A stretch of 32,302 nucleotides of DNA from Pseudomonas gingeri (GTDB taxonomy: Bacteria; Pseudomonadota; Gammaproteobacteria; Pseudomonadales; Pseudomonadaceae): NCBI RefSeq assembly GCF_013386165.1, contig NZ_JACAOS010000008.1:1-32302 (forward strand), written 5' to 3'. Under the pieces are notes generated by a model. It searched no databases. It had not been told where the DNA came from and saw only the letters and a list, made by a program, of their open reading frames with translations. Below, piece by piece: positions 18,727 to 26,949 of the stretch (position 1 is the stretch's first letter; the number at the start of each line of letters is the position of its first letter). The translations under genes were made by a program, and so were the position numbers.

Positions 18727-21700
18727 CTCAGTACTCCATCGGCCTGACCGACGGCCCTGCCTGCGAAGCCGACGCCTTTATCGTCCAGATCATCGGCAAG
18801 GACCACCCTCGTAGCCAGCGCCTGGTTATCTGCAACGCCAAGGATGGCCAGCCGGACCGGGCCCTGACAGAAGACAACCGGGTCCAGCCCCTCGACAAAT
18901 CCTGGTGCAGCAGCGTGCTGCATGCCTGGGACTGGCAACCGGATCGCCGCCTGATGTTGGAGATCGACAGCCACGACGGCCCACCACTCCGCCTGCCGCT
19001 GCTTGATGATCTATCGATCACGCCCCGTCAGATGGAGGCGCAATGGAACCAGATCGTCCCGGTGCTGCCTTTCGTGCCCTTGCCGGGGGTCAATAGCCAG
19101 CACGACCACGGCACGCCGGTGTTATGTCGGGCCGGATTCATTTATGTGTTTTATCGCCAGCGCCTGTGGCGTGAATTGCAGGTGGACGTCGACGAGCAAG
19201 GCCCCTGCTTTCGCGATATCGATGTGGCCCGTTACCGCCAGGGCGAGGGTTTTCGGACAGGCCACAGAATCGCCAGCGGGCAAGCGCTGGAGGACATCTG
19301 GCTGCCGGCGAGCTGGAACAACCAACGGGTGACCGACCTGCAACTGTGTTTCAGCGAAATCCAGCTCAGTGCGCCACGCCTGCGGCGTCTCGAGCAGGAT
19401 GCGGCCTTGCGTCAGCAACGCTGCCAGAGCCCGGCGTTGTACTGCACCCATGATGAATTCCGGCATCTGTTCAATAATCGCCCCGATGGTCAGGCCATGC
19501 TGGAAGCCTTCAGCGCCTTCGATGCCTTTGACGCAACGAACCAGAGCGCGGCAGGCGCGGCCCACACCAGCTGGCTCAACCTGCGCCAACAGGCATTTCC
19601 GGTGCGGGTCGCCCCATGGCAACGGGCCCGTCAGCCCGGTTACGAGTGGCAATTCGACCAGCCCGCCCGCTACCTCTGCGACCCGCAGGCCCGCTACCCG
19701 GCCCGTTGCCTGGAGCAGGCACGGAACGAGGTCGAGGGTGGTACACCGAGTGAATCAGCCGGAACGGTGGAAAGCGGCGCCTGGGCTCATTGTCTGGAGC
19801 GACTTGTCGAGCCCGAAGACTCGGCGCTCGACCCGCTCTGGCAGGCACAAGCGCCGGGCGTCGATGTATTGCAGCGGGCCCGCGCCCGGCAACTCTGCGG
19901 GGTGTTGCTGGAAGATCCGTATTACCGTCTGCGACACTTGCAAACCCGTCTGCTGGATCAGCAACGCCTGCTGCATCTGTGCGGCGCGCAGGCCAGCCAA
20001 CAAGCCCATCACCCCAGCGCGCTGCTGATCCAGCAGTTGATCGTGCCCGGCGAGATCGGCGGGAAGAAAAACCCGTTGCAACACAGCCTCGACGCCTTGG
20101 GTGAGCGTGGTAAAGGCGAGATCAACCGCCTGACCGCCGCACGCGAACGTGCCAGGATCTGGCGCCGGCTCGACCTTGGTCAGACGCTGCTCAGCGACAG
20201 CCTGCAACAGTCGTCGGTACAGCAGGCCGTGGCCGACCATCTGAGCCTGGAGCACTTCGAGTACGCAGCAGCGCTGCATTTTGTCAGTCGGCTGTTCGCG
20301 GTGCTGGCCACGCATCCGGCGCAGTTGGACACCCTGGCGGTCAATGGCGACATCACCGATGCCGTCACCGGGGTCAGTCTGGTGAGCAGCGGCGCCAGTG
20401 CCGGGCAGCGCTTTATCAGCGCGCTGGCCACAGACAAACATCACCCGTTGCATCCGATGCTCTGGCCGGACCTGGATCAGCAGGACCTGAGCCGGCCTTA
20501 CCCAACACCTCTTGTCGCCACCCCGAACCTTGGCGACGGCCACTGGCGCGCCACTGAGCTGGCAAAAATGGAGCAGCTCGAGGCGCCCAACGCCGAAAAG
20601 CAGACGCAACTCGATGCCATCCTGCTGGCGGGCCTGCTGGGCAATGGCGGCCTCAACAGCACTTTAACGCTGCAGCTAAAGGCAGCAGCGGCCACTCTCA
20701 TAAACCTCTACGAAAACCTGCAGGGCGCGGTAGACACAGCCTACAAAGCCACGCAGGAAGCCCGATTGGTTTTGTCAGATACGCCGCAGCCCTTTCCCGA
20801 TCCCCTGCTGCTAAGCCTCAACCGCCAGGGGGTGGCGCAACTGCGAAGCCTGATGCCCGAGACCTTTGGCGAGCTGTTTATCATCGAGCGACGCGACTTC
20901 AAGGTCGAAAGCCATTATCTGTTCGGTCTCCGGGACCTGTCCCGTGAACCTGAGCGGCCCTTGCGCCACTACGGCGAGTTTCTGGGCGAGCATGGCCGGC
21001 CGATCAAACCCAGCCCACTCAAACAAGGCCAAGTGCGCAACGGCGCGCAGTTGGTGGTCATGCCCTTCCATCACCCTACCGCACGGCGGATCAGCGAGCT
21101 GAACCGGCATATCGACGCGGTTCACCGACAGGACCAGCAACAACACGCCGCGCAACAGCAACAGGCCAGGGCCCAGGGCGCCTTGCAGGAAACGCTGAAC
21201 CGCTTCGAAGCCCAGAAGAACAGCACCGTGTATCGGGCACTGGATTCGGTGCCGTTTACCGCGGCGGTGTTGATGTTGGAGTTGTGGAATGTGAGGAATG
21301 AGTTTGACGCGTGGGATCAGACGGAGCGAGAGAAAGGAAAGCTAAGAACAAGATTAGGACTAGGTGCTGCATGGTTTGATTTGGCTATTGCCATGGAGGC
21401 GTTAACCGTCAAATTGACGGGTAACCAATCGGTGCTGGCTTCAGCACGACGCACTCTGTTTACCCTTCCAGAAGCACCAATTTCATGGCTGTTGGGGGAG
21501 ACCCTTGCCAAAAGTGTCAACCGTAATATCAGCGCCCGTTTACTAACTCAAACTGCCGCGGGTCTGCTCTTCGTTGGCCTCAACCTATACGATGCTTGGC
21601 ACACCTATCAATGGGGCGATAGTGCCTACTGGGGTTATCTGACGATGGCCTCCGGTGGACTTGCCGGCGTTATCGGCGGCCTGACACTGGGTGGCCCGAC

Positions 21701-22442
21701 CTTCCTGGGCTTGGGACCGGCTGGCTGGACCGCGTTGATCCTGATCCTCGCGGGGGCCAGCGGTACCTATTTGCTGAGCAACACGCCCCTGGAAGACTGG
21801 CTGAAATGCGGTCCCTTCGGAGCGAATATCAGTAGCCTCGGCACTCATCTGCAAGAACCAAAGCAGGCCTTCTACTATCTGGTCAGCCTGTTCGCCGATT
21901 TGCGTATCGCCGTCGAACGCAACCCTTTTTACGAATCCAACCCCACAATTAGCCTCTTGGACGATGACAGGCTGGCCTATGACGTTCGCAAGGCCGATAT
22001 ACGGGTACGCATCGAAAGCAATCTACCCGGGCTGTTGGCGAGTTTCGGCCACCTTAGTCTGACGGTGGATTATCGCCTCCAGAAAACCCAGCAATACAAC
22101 GACGGCGAACACATCCATCAGCAAAGTTCGCACTCACCAGCCCCCAGACGCCTCCTGGCCCATCGCCTGCTGCCGGACTCCCTTGAACTTTACCTCGACA
22201 GCCCTTACAGCCAAGCGGCCGATCCGATCAGGCCGGGACCAACGACCTATTACAGCTGGCTGGTACGGGCCCAGGTAATCCTCAACGACGGCGACGATAT
22301 CTGGGTCTTTCCGGCGCCATCGCCCAGGGATCCCACTCCCTTCGGTCCCCAGCATTCCAAGCCGGACTTCGACAAGCTCGGACAGCCCTTCTGGGCCGAT
22401 CAGACCACCCACAAAGCGCGACAGGAACCGCAAGTCTCATGA
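18723..22442 (+). CDS. Large type VI effector, VasX/BTH_I2691-like with C-terminal membrane segments
   Basis: 1239-residue candidate antibacterial effector. The N-terminal part (about 1–210) has the 'RAGFIYVFYRQRLWRELQVD' layout of VasX-type N-terminal regions. The middle (about 220–800) is helical and Gln/Leu rich, with a coiled-coil-like Gln-rich run near 800–835. Hydrophobic segments cluster at about 840–1025 (TAAVLMLELW, LLFVGLNLYDAW, the Gly-rich ASGGLAGVIGGLTLGGP and WTALILILAGASG), consistent with a pore-forming module. The last 200 residues are soluble and beta-rich. Position after VgrG and a DUF4123 adaptor supports an effector role; no catalytic nuclease or lipase motif was recognised. 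Base composition drops clearly around 21320–21560, just where the membrane part begins. Confidence 0.82.
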   Translation: MTQYSIGLTDGPACEADAFIVQIIGKDHPRSQRLVICNAKDGQPDRALTEDNRVQPLDKSWCSSVLHAWDWQPDRRLMLEIDSHDGPPLRLPLLDDLSITPRQMEAQWNQIVPVLPFVPLPGVNSQHDHGTPVLCRAGFIYVFYRQRLWRELQVDVDEQGPCFRDIDVARYRQGEGFRTGHRIASGQALEDIWLPASWNNQRVTDLQLCFSEIQLSAPRLRRLEQDAALRQQRCQSPALYCTHDEFRHLFNNRPDGQAMLEAFSAFDAFDATNQSAAGAAHTSWLNLRQQAFPVRVAPWQRARQPGYEWQFDQPARYLCDPQARYPARCLEQARNEVEGGTPSESAGTVESGAWAHCLERLVEPEDSALDPLWQAQAPGVDVLQRARARQLCGVLLEDPYYRLRHLQTRLLDQQRLLHLCGAQASQQAHHPSALLIQQLIVPGEIGGKKNPLQHSLDALGERGKGEINRLTAARERARIWRRLDLGQTLLSDSLQQSSVQQAVADHLSLEHFEYAAALHFVSRLFAVLATHPAQLDTLAVNGDITDAVTGVSLVSSGASAGQRFISALATDKHHPLHPMLWPDLDQQDLSRPYPTPLVATPNLGDGHWRATELAKMEQLEAPNAEKQTQLDAILLAGLLGNGGLNSTLTLQLKAAAATLINLYENLQGAVDTAYKATQEARLVLSDTPQPFPDPLLLSLNRQGVAQLRSLMPETFGELFIIERRDFKVESHYLFGLRDLSREPERPLRHYGEFLGEHGRPIKPSPLKQGQVRNGAQLVVMPFHHPTARRISELNRHIDAVHRQDQQQHAAQQQQARAQGALQETLNRFEAQKNSTVYRALDSVPFTAAVLMLELWNVRNEFDAWDQTEREKGKLRTRLGLGAAWFDLAIAMEALTVKLTGNQSVLASARRTLFTLPEAPISWLLGETLAKSVNRNISARLLTQTAAGLLFVGLNLYDAWHTYQWGDSAYWGYLTMASGGLAGVIGGLTLGGPTFLGLGPAGWTALILILAGASGTYLLSNTPLEDWLKCGPFGANISSLGTHLQEPKQAFYYLVSLFADLRIAVERNPFYESNPTISLLDDDRLAYDVRKADIRVRIESNLPGLLASFGHLSLTVDYRLQKTQQYNDGEHIHQQSSHSPAPRRLLAHRLLPDSLELYLDSPYSQAADPIRPGPTTYYSWLVRAQVILNDGDDIWVFPAPSPRDPTPFGPQHSKPDFDKLGQPFWADQTTHKARQEPQVS

Positions 22443-23494
22443 ATGACTATTACGCCGCCACGGCCTATCGCTCTGATCGTCTACCCAACCAACCGGCCTC
22501 CAAGGAACGGCCCTGGCTCAAGCGCTTCTCCTGCACTCGCCTGCCTTGGGGGAGAACCGAAGATCTGGCTCCCGCAGACTTTCTTGAAGAGGCTTCACCC
22601 GAAAAGCTACGTCGTGTTGAAACCGGCAAAAAAGAACGGGAGGAACAACTCATGGCGGGGACCTATGTACCGGCCCCCTATGAACATATCGACTTTCATG
22701 ATCGGCACAACCATGAACGCTTCAGGTTTGCCGTATGGTCCAAGCGCTCACACTTTTGGCTTTATATGCTCGGAGGCGGGCGCGTCTTGTTTTATGTGGC
22801 CATAGCAATATCGCTACTTACCTATTTTTCATCCTTGAGTCTTACAAGCCACTCATGGCAAGAAGAAACATATAGTTCCATTCCAATTTATGCGGTATGG
22901 ATTGGAACCCCCCTACTCTGCTGGGCCCTAGGCGCCCTGGTCGTCTACAAATTCCCCCGCCTCTGGGTCAAACCCTCCCGAGGCCCACTCTGGGAACTCA
23001 ACCGTCGCACCGGCCTGGTCACCCTGTTCGACTATGACAATAACGGCGCCTACAAAAAAAACGGCGCCATTGGTGAAATCACCGCACCGTTCTACGAATT
23101 CGACGCCTATCTGGTCAGCTTCCCCGACCGCCAGGGCCTGATGATGCACAAGCTGGTCCTGGGCCATCGCTACCGCGACATCCTGATCGACTTCGGCGCC
23201 CTGGTCTCAATAGGCCCCGCATACCAGTTGCCCTGTGCGCTGTGGGACTTTGTCCAGAACTACATGGACACCCGCAACCCGCTGCCCGATCTGCCGCGCT
23301 ACGAGGAATACCGCCACCTCGACCCCGCCACCGCCGACTACGACCGCCTCTACGCCCGCCCGCCAAGACTATGGATCGACATGGGCGACGAGCTGTTCAA
23401 GGCCTGCGTCCAGGACATGCTGATCCGCATCGACAACATCACCACCCTGCAACGCCCCAACCAAATGGCCCGTCATGTGGAATATGTCGATTGA
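22439..23494 (+). CDS. Two-helix membrane protein, candidate immunity protein for the type VI effector
   Basis: 351 residues, ATGA overlap with the effector stop. The N-terminal 105 residues are soluble; two hydrophobic helices follow (about 117–137, VLFYVAIAISLLTYF, and about 150–170, VWIGTPLLCWALGALVVY). The C-terminal 180 residues are soluble and contain WELNRRTGLVTLFDY and a Tyr/Arg/Pro-rich end. It has no signal peptide. A membrane protein encoded directly after a pore-forming effector is the usual place and form for an inner-membrane immunity protein. It may belong to the DUF6708-type family found beside such effectors, which is from memory. Local GC is low around 22790–22920, over the helices. 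Confidence 0.65.
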   Translation: MNDYYAATAYRSDRLPNQPASKERPWLKRFSCTRLPWGRTEDLAPADFLEEASPEKLRRVETGKKEREEQLMAGTYVPAPYEHIDFHDRHNHERFRFAVWSKRSHFWLYMLGGGRVLFYVAIAISLLTYFSSLSLTSHSWQEETYSSIPIYAVWIGTPLLCWALGALVVYKFPRLWVKPSRGPLWELNRRTGLVTLFDYDNNGAYKKNGAIGEITAPFYEFDAYLVSFPDRQGLMMHKLVLGHRYRDILIDFGALVSIGPAYQLPCALWDFVQNYMDTRNPLPDLPRYEEYRHLDPATADYDRLYARPPRLWIDMGDELFKACVQDMLIRIDNITTLQRPNQMARHVEYVD

Positions 23495-23505
23495 AGCTTG
23501 CACCG

Positions 23506-23540
23506 AGGAGCAGTTCGATCACCCGAACCACCCCGCTCCT
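23506..23540. terminator. Stem-loop between convergent genes, possible bidirectional terminator
   Basis: AGGAGC (23506–23511) pairs with GCTCCT (23535–23540), with an inner GTTCG/CGAAC stem, in the 53-bp gap between the immunity gene and the convergent hydroxylase gene. No clear T-run on either side, so termination strength is uncertain. Confidence 0.35.
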
Positions 23541-23547
23541 GCCGACC

Positions 23548-24162
23548 TCAGATATCCATATGCTTTTCGCGATGGAACTCGAGGTACATCACCGTACGAT
23601 TCTCCGTTTCCGAGCCATTGAGCGCGAAGTGGTCGAGCGAGCCGTCGAAGATCACCAGATTGCCATTGGTACTCTGGTTGAAGCTGCCGTTGACGTTGAG
23701 GTAGGCATAGCTCTGGTTGATCGGGGCATCGATGGTCAGTTGCATGTGCAACAGCCCTTCCTCCCAGGTGCCGCCGTGGGAATGGGTACCGATGAACACA
23801 TTAGGTTCCATGCGCAGCAGGGCACAAAGCTTGACCCCGGGAAGCTGGCTCAACAGCTCGATGGTCTTCGGCATGGCGGTCTGGGCATAGGGAATCGGAT
23901 TGTCGTAGGCCATCAGGGCATACTGTGTCCAGGTGGGCATGGGAATGTCGCCATGGCCCCAACCCCAGAGCCAGCCATATTCGCCGCCAGCCTGCATATG
24001 TTCGGTCATTTCTTCGACGAGCTCGGTGATCGACTTGCCCACGCGGTTGATGGACAGGACCGGCGCATCAAGAGCGAGAAACTCTTCACGGATCACTTCC
24101 CAGTTATTGGCAAGATGCTGAAGCTTGGGGAAGCGCTTGAGGTCATAAAACGACGGACGCAT
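23548..24162 (-). CDS. Aspartyl/asparaginyl beta-hydroxylase-like Fe/2-oxoglutarate enzyme
   Basis: 204 residues of the Asp/Asn beta-hydroxylase fold (PF05118 type). THSHGGTWEEGLLHMQL (126–142) supplies the first iron His (H127 or H129) and the RxH-like LH139. DHFALNGSETENRTVMYLEFH (177–197) supplies H178 and R189, the expected second iron ligand and 2-oxoglutarate anchor. These enzymes hydroxylate amino acids or peptides. The substrate here is unknown; a residue or the acyl chain of the lipopeptide is the natural guess. ATG at 24162 has a near-perfect AAGGAGGA 5 bases upstream. It has its own promoter with a syr–syp-like box (24277–24296), 165 bp after the MFS gene. It is a second candidate Asp-type hydroxylase alongside SyrP, which makes its job worth testing. 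Confidence 0.85.
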   Translation of the reverse strand: MRPSFYDLKRFPKLQHLANNWEVIREEFLALDAPVLSINRVGKSITELVEEMTEHMQAGGEYGWLWGWGHGDIPMPTWTQYALMAYDNPIPYAQTAMPKTIELLSQLPGVKLCALLRMEPNVFIGTHSHGGTWEEGLLHMQLTIDAPINQSYAYLNVNGSFNQSTNGNLVIFDGSLDHFALNGSETENRTVMYLEFHREKHMDI

Positions 24163-24276
24163 AGGTCCTCCTTTATCGATTGTGGTCGGTTCGGATGGCG
24201 CTGCAGGCACGGTCCTGGTGGATCCGGAAAACTGCGCAAAAGCCTACAAAGGTTGACCCAGCGGCCAGGGCCTGTC

Positions 24277-24296
24277 TGTCACGGGAATCCGGTACA
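24277..24296. promoter_or_regulatory. syr–syp-box-like dyad upstream of the hydroxylase-like gene
   Basis: TGTC, 12 bases (ACGGGAATCCGG), TACA: one mismatch from TGTC-N12-GACA, with the same doubled TGTCTGTC and the GGGAA core seen in the other boxes. It lies 114 bp upstream of the ATG at 24162, in the short gap after the MFS gene. Confidence 0.65.
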
Positions 24297-24327
24297 ACAG
24301 GCCGGCCACTGGCTGCTCAAGGCTGTT

Positions 24328-25707
24328 TCACAGGGCATCGACCTGCGGCGCATCACCTGCCCGCAGGGGCGATACCTCGGGCGGCGTGCCCTCCAGGCGC
24401 CGCATCGGCCCGTAGAACAAGGCGCCCAGGGCCAGCAGCGCGAAGATGGCGCCGGTCATCACGTAGAGCATACCGACGCCGCGCCCCTCGCCGACCCCGA
24501 TCCAGCGCCCGATCGACCCGGCATAAGCCCCGCCGGGCTGCAGCGCGGGCTGCAACCAGAGATCCACCAACAGGCCACCGACGAAGATCGCCAGACTGCT
24601 GCCGGCAATGGTCAACATACTGATCAGCGCAAACACACTGGCACGATTGCCGGCCGGGATCCGGCTCATCCACAGCGCATTGACCCCGGCATCGGCAATG
24701 CTCGCCACCATGATCGCGCCGAAGGCCATTACGCAGTAGGCAACAGTCTGCGAAGCCAGTCCCAGGGCGATGATGCAGAACGACAAGAGCAGATCGGCGA
24801 CTGCCGCCATCACCATCAGCCGACGCTGGCTACCCATGTAAACCAGCAGCCCGGCGCCGAGCAGGCCGCCCAGGGCTGCCCAGGTGTAGGTCAGGCCGAG
24901 GCTCTGGCTGCCCAGCGTGGACAGTAGCAACGGCGTCATCATCAGCGTGACCATCGAGAGCAACGCGGTGCGCACCACGGTGTAGACCAGCAGCCAGGCC
25001 ATCAGGTGACTGCTGAGAAAGAATTTCAGCCCGGCCTTCACATTGCTCAGCGCACCGCCCGACACCGCCTCGGCGCCCGTGTCGTCGTGCTGCGCCGGCA
25101 CCCAGCGCACATAGGAAAACGCCTTGATCACCAGCAAGGTGCCGGCAAAGAAGGTAATCAGGTCCAGCACCAGCACCGTCACCAACCCGGCCTCGGCCAT
25201 GATCACCCCCGCCAGCAGTGGCGCGACCAACGAAGCCGCATTCTTGCTGATGCCCATCAAGCCCGAGGCCTGGGTGTATTTTTCCGGGGTAACGATCGTG
25301 CTGACGGCCGCCTGGTACGCCGGGGTGCGGAAAGCCGAAACAGTAGAGGCCAGGCAGTTGAAGATATACAGGTGCAACGGCTCCAGACGGTCGTACCAGA
25401 GCAGCCCGATGACCCCGAGGAGCAGCACGGCCAGGCTCACGTCGCAACAGACAATGATCAGCCGGTGGCTGAAGCGATCGGCGAGCCCTCCGGCAAACGG
25501 CAGGAATACAATCGCCGGCAAGGTGGCCGCCAGCACCACGTTGGCAAAGGCAACCGCCGAACCGGTATGGGAATAGACCCAGACGCCGAGGGCGAACTCC
25601 ATCAGCGCCGTGGCCATGATTGCCAGGGACTCACCGGACCAGAGGAAGTAGAAACTTCGTCCCAGATCAAACCCTTTGGACGAACGCCCTCGGCTCCAGA
25701 AACTCAT
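24328..25707 (-). CDS. MFS exporter (DHA3/EntS-like)
   Basis: 459-residue inner-membrane transporter with about 11–12 predicted helices spread along the chain (for example 35–80, 87–105, 165–195, 240–310, 315–345, 365–395 and 415–435). The loop GGLADRFSHRLII (74–86) is the A-like motif between helices 2 and 3 of the major facilitator family. Sequence character is of the DHA3 group, which exports drugs or siderophores. Its ATG overlaps the stop of the cupin_8 gene by 4 nt (25704–25707), so the two are coupled. Its place in the lipopeptide island suggests export of, or self-protection from, the mycin, besides SyrD. That role is inference. Confidence 0.88.
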   Translation of the reverse strand: MSFWSRGRSSKGFDLGRSFYFLWSGESLAIMATALMEFALGVWVYSHTGSAVAFANVVLAATLPAIVFLPFAGGLADRFSHRLIIVCCDVSLAVLLLGVIGLLWYDRLEPLHLYIFNCLASTVSAFRTPAYQAAVSTIVTPEKYTQASGLMGISKNAASLVAPLLAGVIMAEAGLVTVLVLDLITFFAGTLLVIKAFSYVRWVPAQHDDTGAEAVSGGALSNVKAGLKFFLSSHLMAWLLVYTVVRTALLSMVTLMMTPLLLSTLGSQSLGLTYTWAALGGLLGAGLLVYMGSQRRLMVMAAVADLLLSFCIIALGLASQTVAYCVMAFGAIMVASIADAGVNALWMSRIPAGNRASVFALISMLTIAGSSLAIFVGGLLVDLWLQPALQPGGAYAGSIGRWIGVGEGRGVGMLYVMTGAIFALLALGALFYGPMRRLEGTPPEVSPLRAGDAPQVDAL

Positions 25708-26717
25708 TTGCGCACATCCCCGCGCGTCTGCGGCACGCCGCCACCGAACAACGTGCGCGCCAGCCGATAAGCCTTCGAGTAGAGCACCGCGCCTACCACC
25801 AGCAACGCCCGACGGGAAAAGAAATGGGTGTGCAACACGCGCCGGGCGATGGGCGAACGCAGATCGCCAATGACGTGCAAGGGCGTCTGGAACGTCGCCG
25901 CGACAGTCACACCGACCGCCTCATCCATCGATTGCACCGCGTGCCACCAGTAGACCGGTATGTACAGCGCATCCCCCGGTTCCACCACGGTGCGCAAGGC
26001 CTTCAGATTCCGGGTACTCGGGAAGCGCTGGGTATCGATGTTATACAGATAGCCCACCTCTTCGATGACCGGACGCAGCGCTCGCCAACTGGTCTCGTCC
26101 GGCGGTAGCAGGAGAACTTCCTTGGCCCCGACCACTTGCGCCATGAAGGTCTCGTCGGCGCCATGGAAATGCCAGTCGGTATAGGAGTCTCGGTACACAA
26201 AACTGCGATAGGGTGGATAGTGCAGCGGCGTGGTCAGTTCCGGCATGAACGGCAGGCCGCCCACGTCATTCCTCAGCGGCTCGAGGGCCTCACCCTCTTT
26301 AAAGCCGCAACTGTCGGCCACCAGCGGATGACGGCCCACACCGAGACTCTCGAGAAACTCATGGAAGGGGATGTCCTTGTGGACCACGTCCGAGTACTCG
26401 GTCAGGGCCGCCTTGACGTCGGGGCTCGACCAGCCCATGACCTCCGAGATGACCTTCGAACGCACCACCACTTCACTGTTGCGCGAATGGGCCTTTATAT
26501 AGTCCAGCTGGTTCCACTTGCTGAACGCCGGCCAGTGCCGCACGGCATTCTTGACCAGGCAGGGACGGTTGTAATTCACATAACGACGGATGAAGTCTTC
26601 CTTGGAAATCGTCAGCGCATCGATCACTTCGACGGATCCGGCCTCGGGGTGATTGGGAAACCGGGACAGACTCCAGAACTTCGAATCAGGGCGATCCACT
26701 TCGGCGATCAATGACAT
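25704..26717 (-). CDS. Cupin_8/JmjC-like putative hydroxylase with altered iron motif
   Basis: 337 residues. The core, from NRPCLVKNAVRHWPAF (50–65) to GDALYIPVYWWHAV (248–261), is the cupin_8 (JmjC, FIH-like) fold. Distal His H259 in the YWWHAV turn is present. The expected HxD is replaced by H183-F-H185 (DWHFHGADE); D188 is near but out of register with the usual spacing to GxK (G197-A-K199). Iron binding by two or three His, by a shifted Asp, or no iron at all are all possible. A basic, hydrophobic C-terminal tail (about 285–325) may associate with the membrane. ATG at 26717 has GAGGG upstream; an extended frame to 26831 was rejected. First gene of a minus-strand operon with the MFS exporter, divergent from the mycin synthetase. 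Confidence 0.82.
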   Translation of the reverse strand: MSLIAEVDRPDSKFWSLSRFPNHPEAGSVEVIDALTISKEDFIRRYVNYNRPCLVKNAVRHWPAFSKWNQLDYIKAHSRNSEVVVRSKVISEVMGWSSPDVKAALTEYSDVVHKDIPFHEFLESLGVGRHPLVADSCGFKEGEALEPLRNDVGGLPFMPELTTPLHYPPYRSFVYRDSYTDWHFHGADETFMAQVVGAKEVLLLPPDETSWRALRPVIEEVGYLYNIDTQRFPSTRNLKALRTVVEPGDALYIPVYWWHAVQSMDEAVGVTVAATFQTPLHVIGDLRSPIARRVLHTHFFSRRALLVVGAVLYSKAYRLARTLFGGGVPQTRGDVRK

Positions 26718-26806
26718 TGTGCGACCCTCGCAAGAACACTCAGGGCCGTTGATATAACAGACTCGCGCGCGTGTTCCCAAGCGCGCAGGTGGCCCCTGCA
26801 CAGGGT

Positions 26807-26826
26807 TGTCCCTGCTTCCCATGACA
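26807..26826. promoter_or_regulatory. syr–syp-box-like dyad between cupin_8 and mycin synthetase genes
   Basis: TGTC, 12 bases (CCTGCTTCCCAT), GACA, again followed by GACA to give the doubled half-site. It lies 89 bp from the cupin_8 ATG and 123 bp from the synthetase ATG. TCTAAT at 26846–26851 puts the box centre near -42 of the predicted start, the typical place for a LuxR-type activator that contacts polymerase. Confidence 0.72.
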
Positions 26827-26845
26827 GACATCGATCAGTGGATGC

Positions 26846-26851
26846 TCTAAT
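26846..26851 (+). promoter_or_regulatory. Predicted -10 element of the mycin synthetase promoter
   Basis: TCTAAT differs from TATAAT at one position. No good -35 precedes it, as expected for an activator-dependent promoter with the dyad at 26807–26826 taking that place. Confidence 0.45.
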
Positions 26852-26949
26852 TTTTTCCCACGCTTTTCCTTCGTCCCGCCGACAGGCAGTTGCCCATACT
26901 CCTACGCAGCGGAGACGAACCCACTGATTCTGCAAACAGGTGCTCTGAA

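Larger units (their letters stand above)
26718..26949. promoter_or_regulatory. Divergent promoter region between cupin_8 and mycin synthetase genes
   Basis: 232 bp with no gene. It holds one syr–syp-like box and, downstream on the plus strand, a good -10 hexamer. On the minus strand TTATAT near 26752–26757 could be a -10 for the cupin_8 gene. Confidence 0.6.

Noticed and set aside
26718..26831. Longer N-terminus for the cupin_8 protein
   Set aside because: The extension would cover the syr–syp-like box and lacks family similarity; the ATG at 26717 has its own ribosome site.
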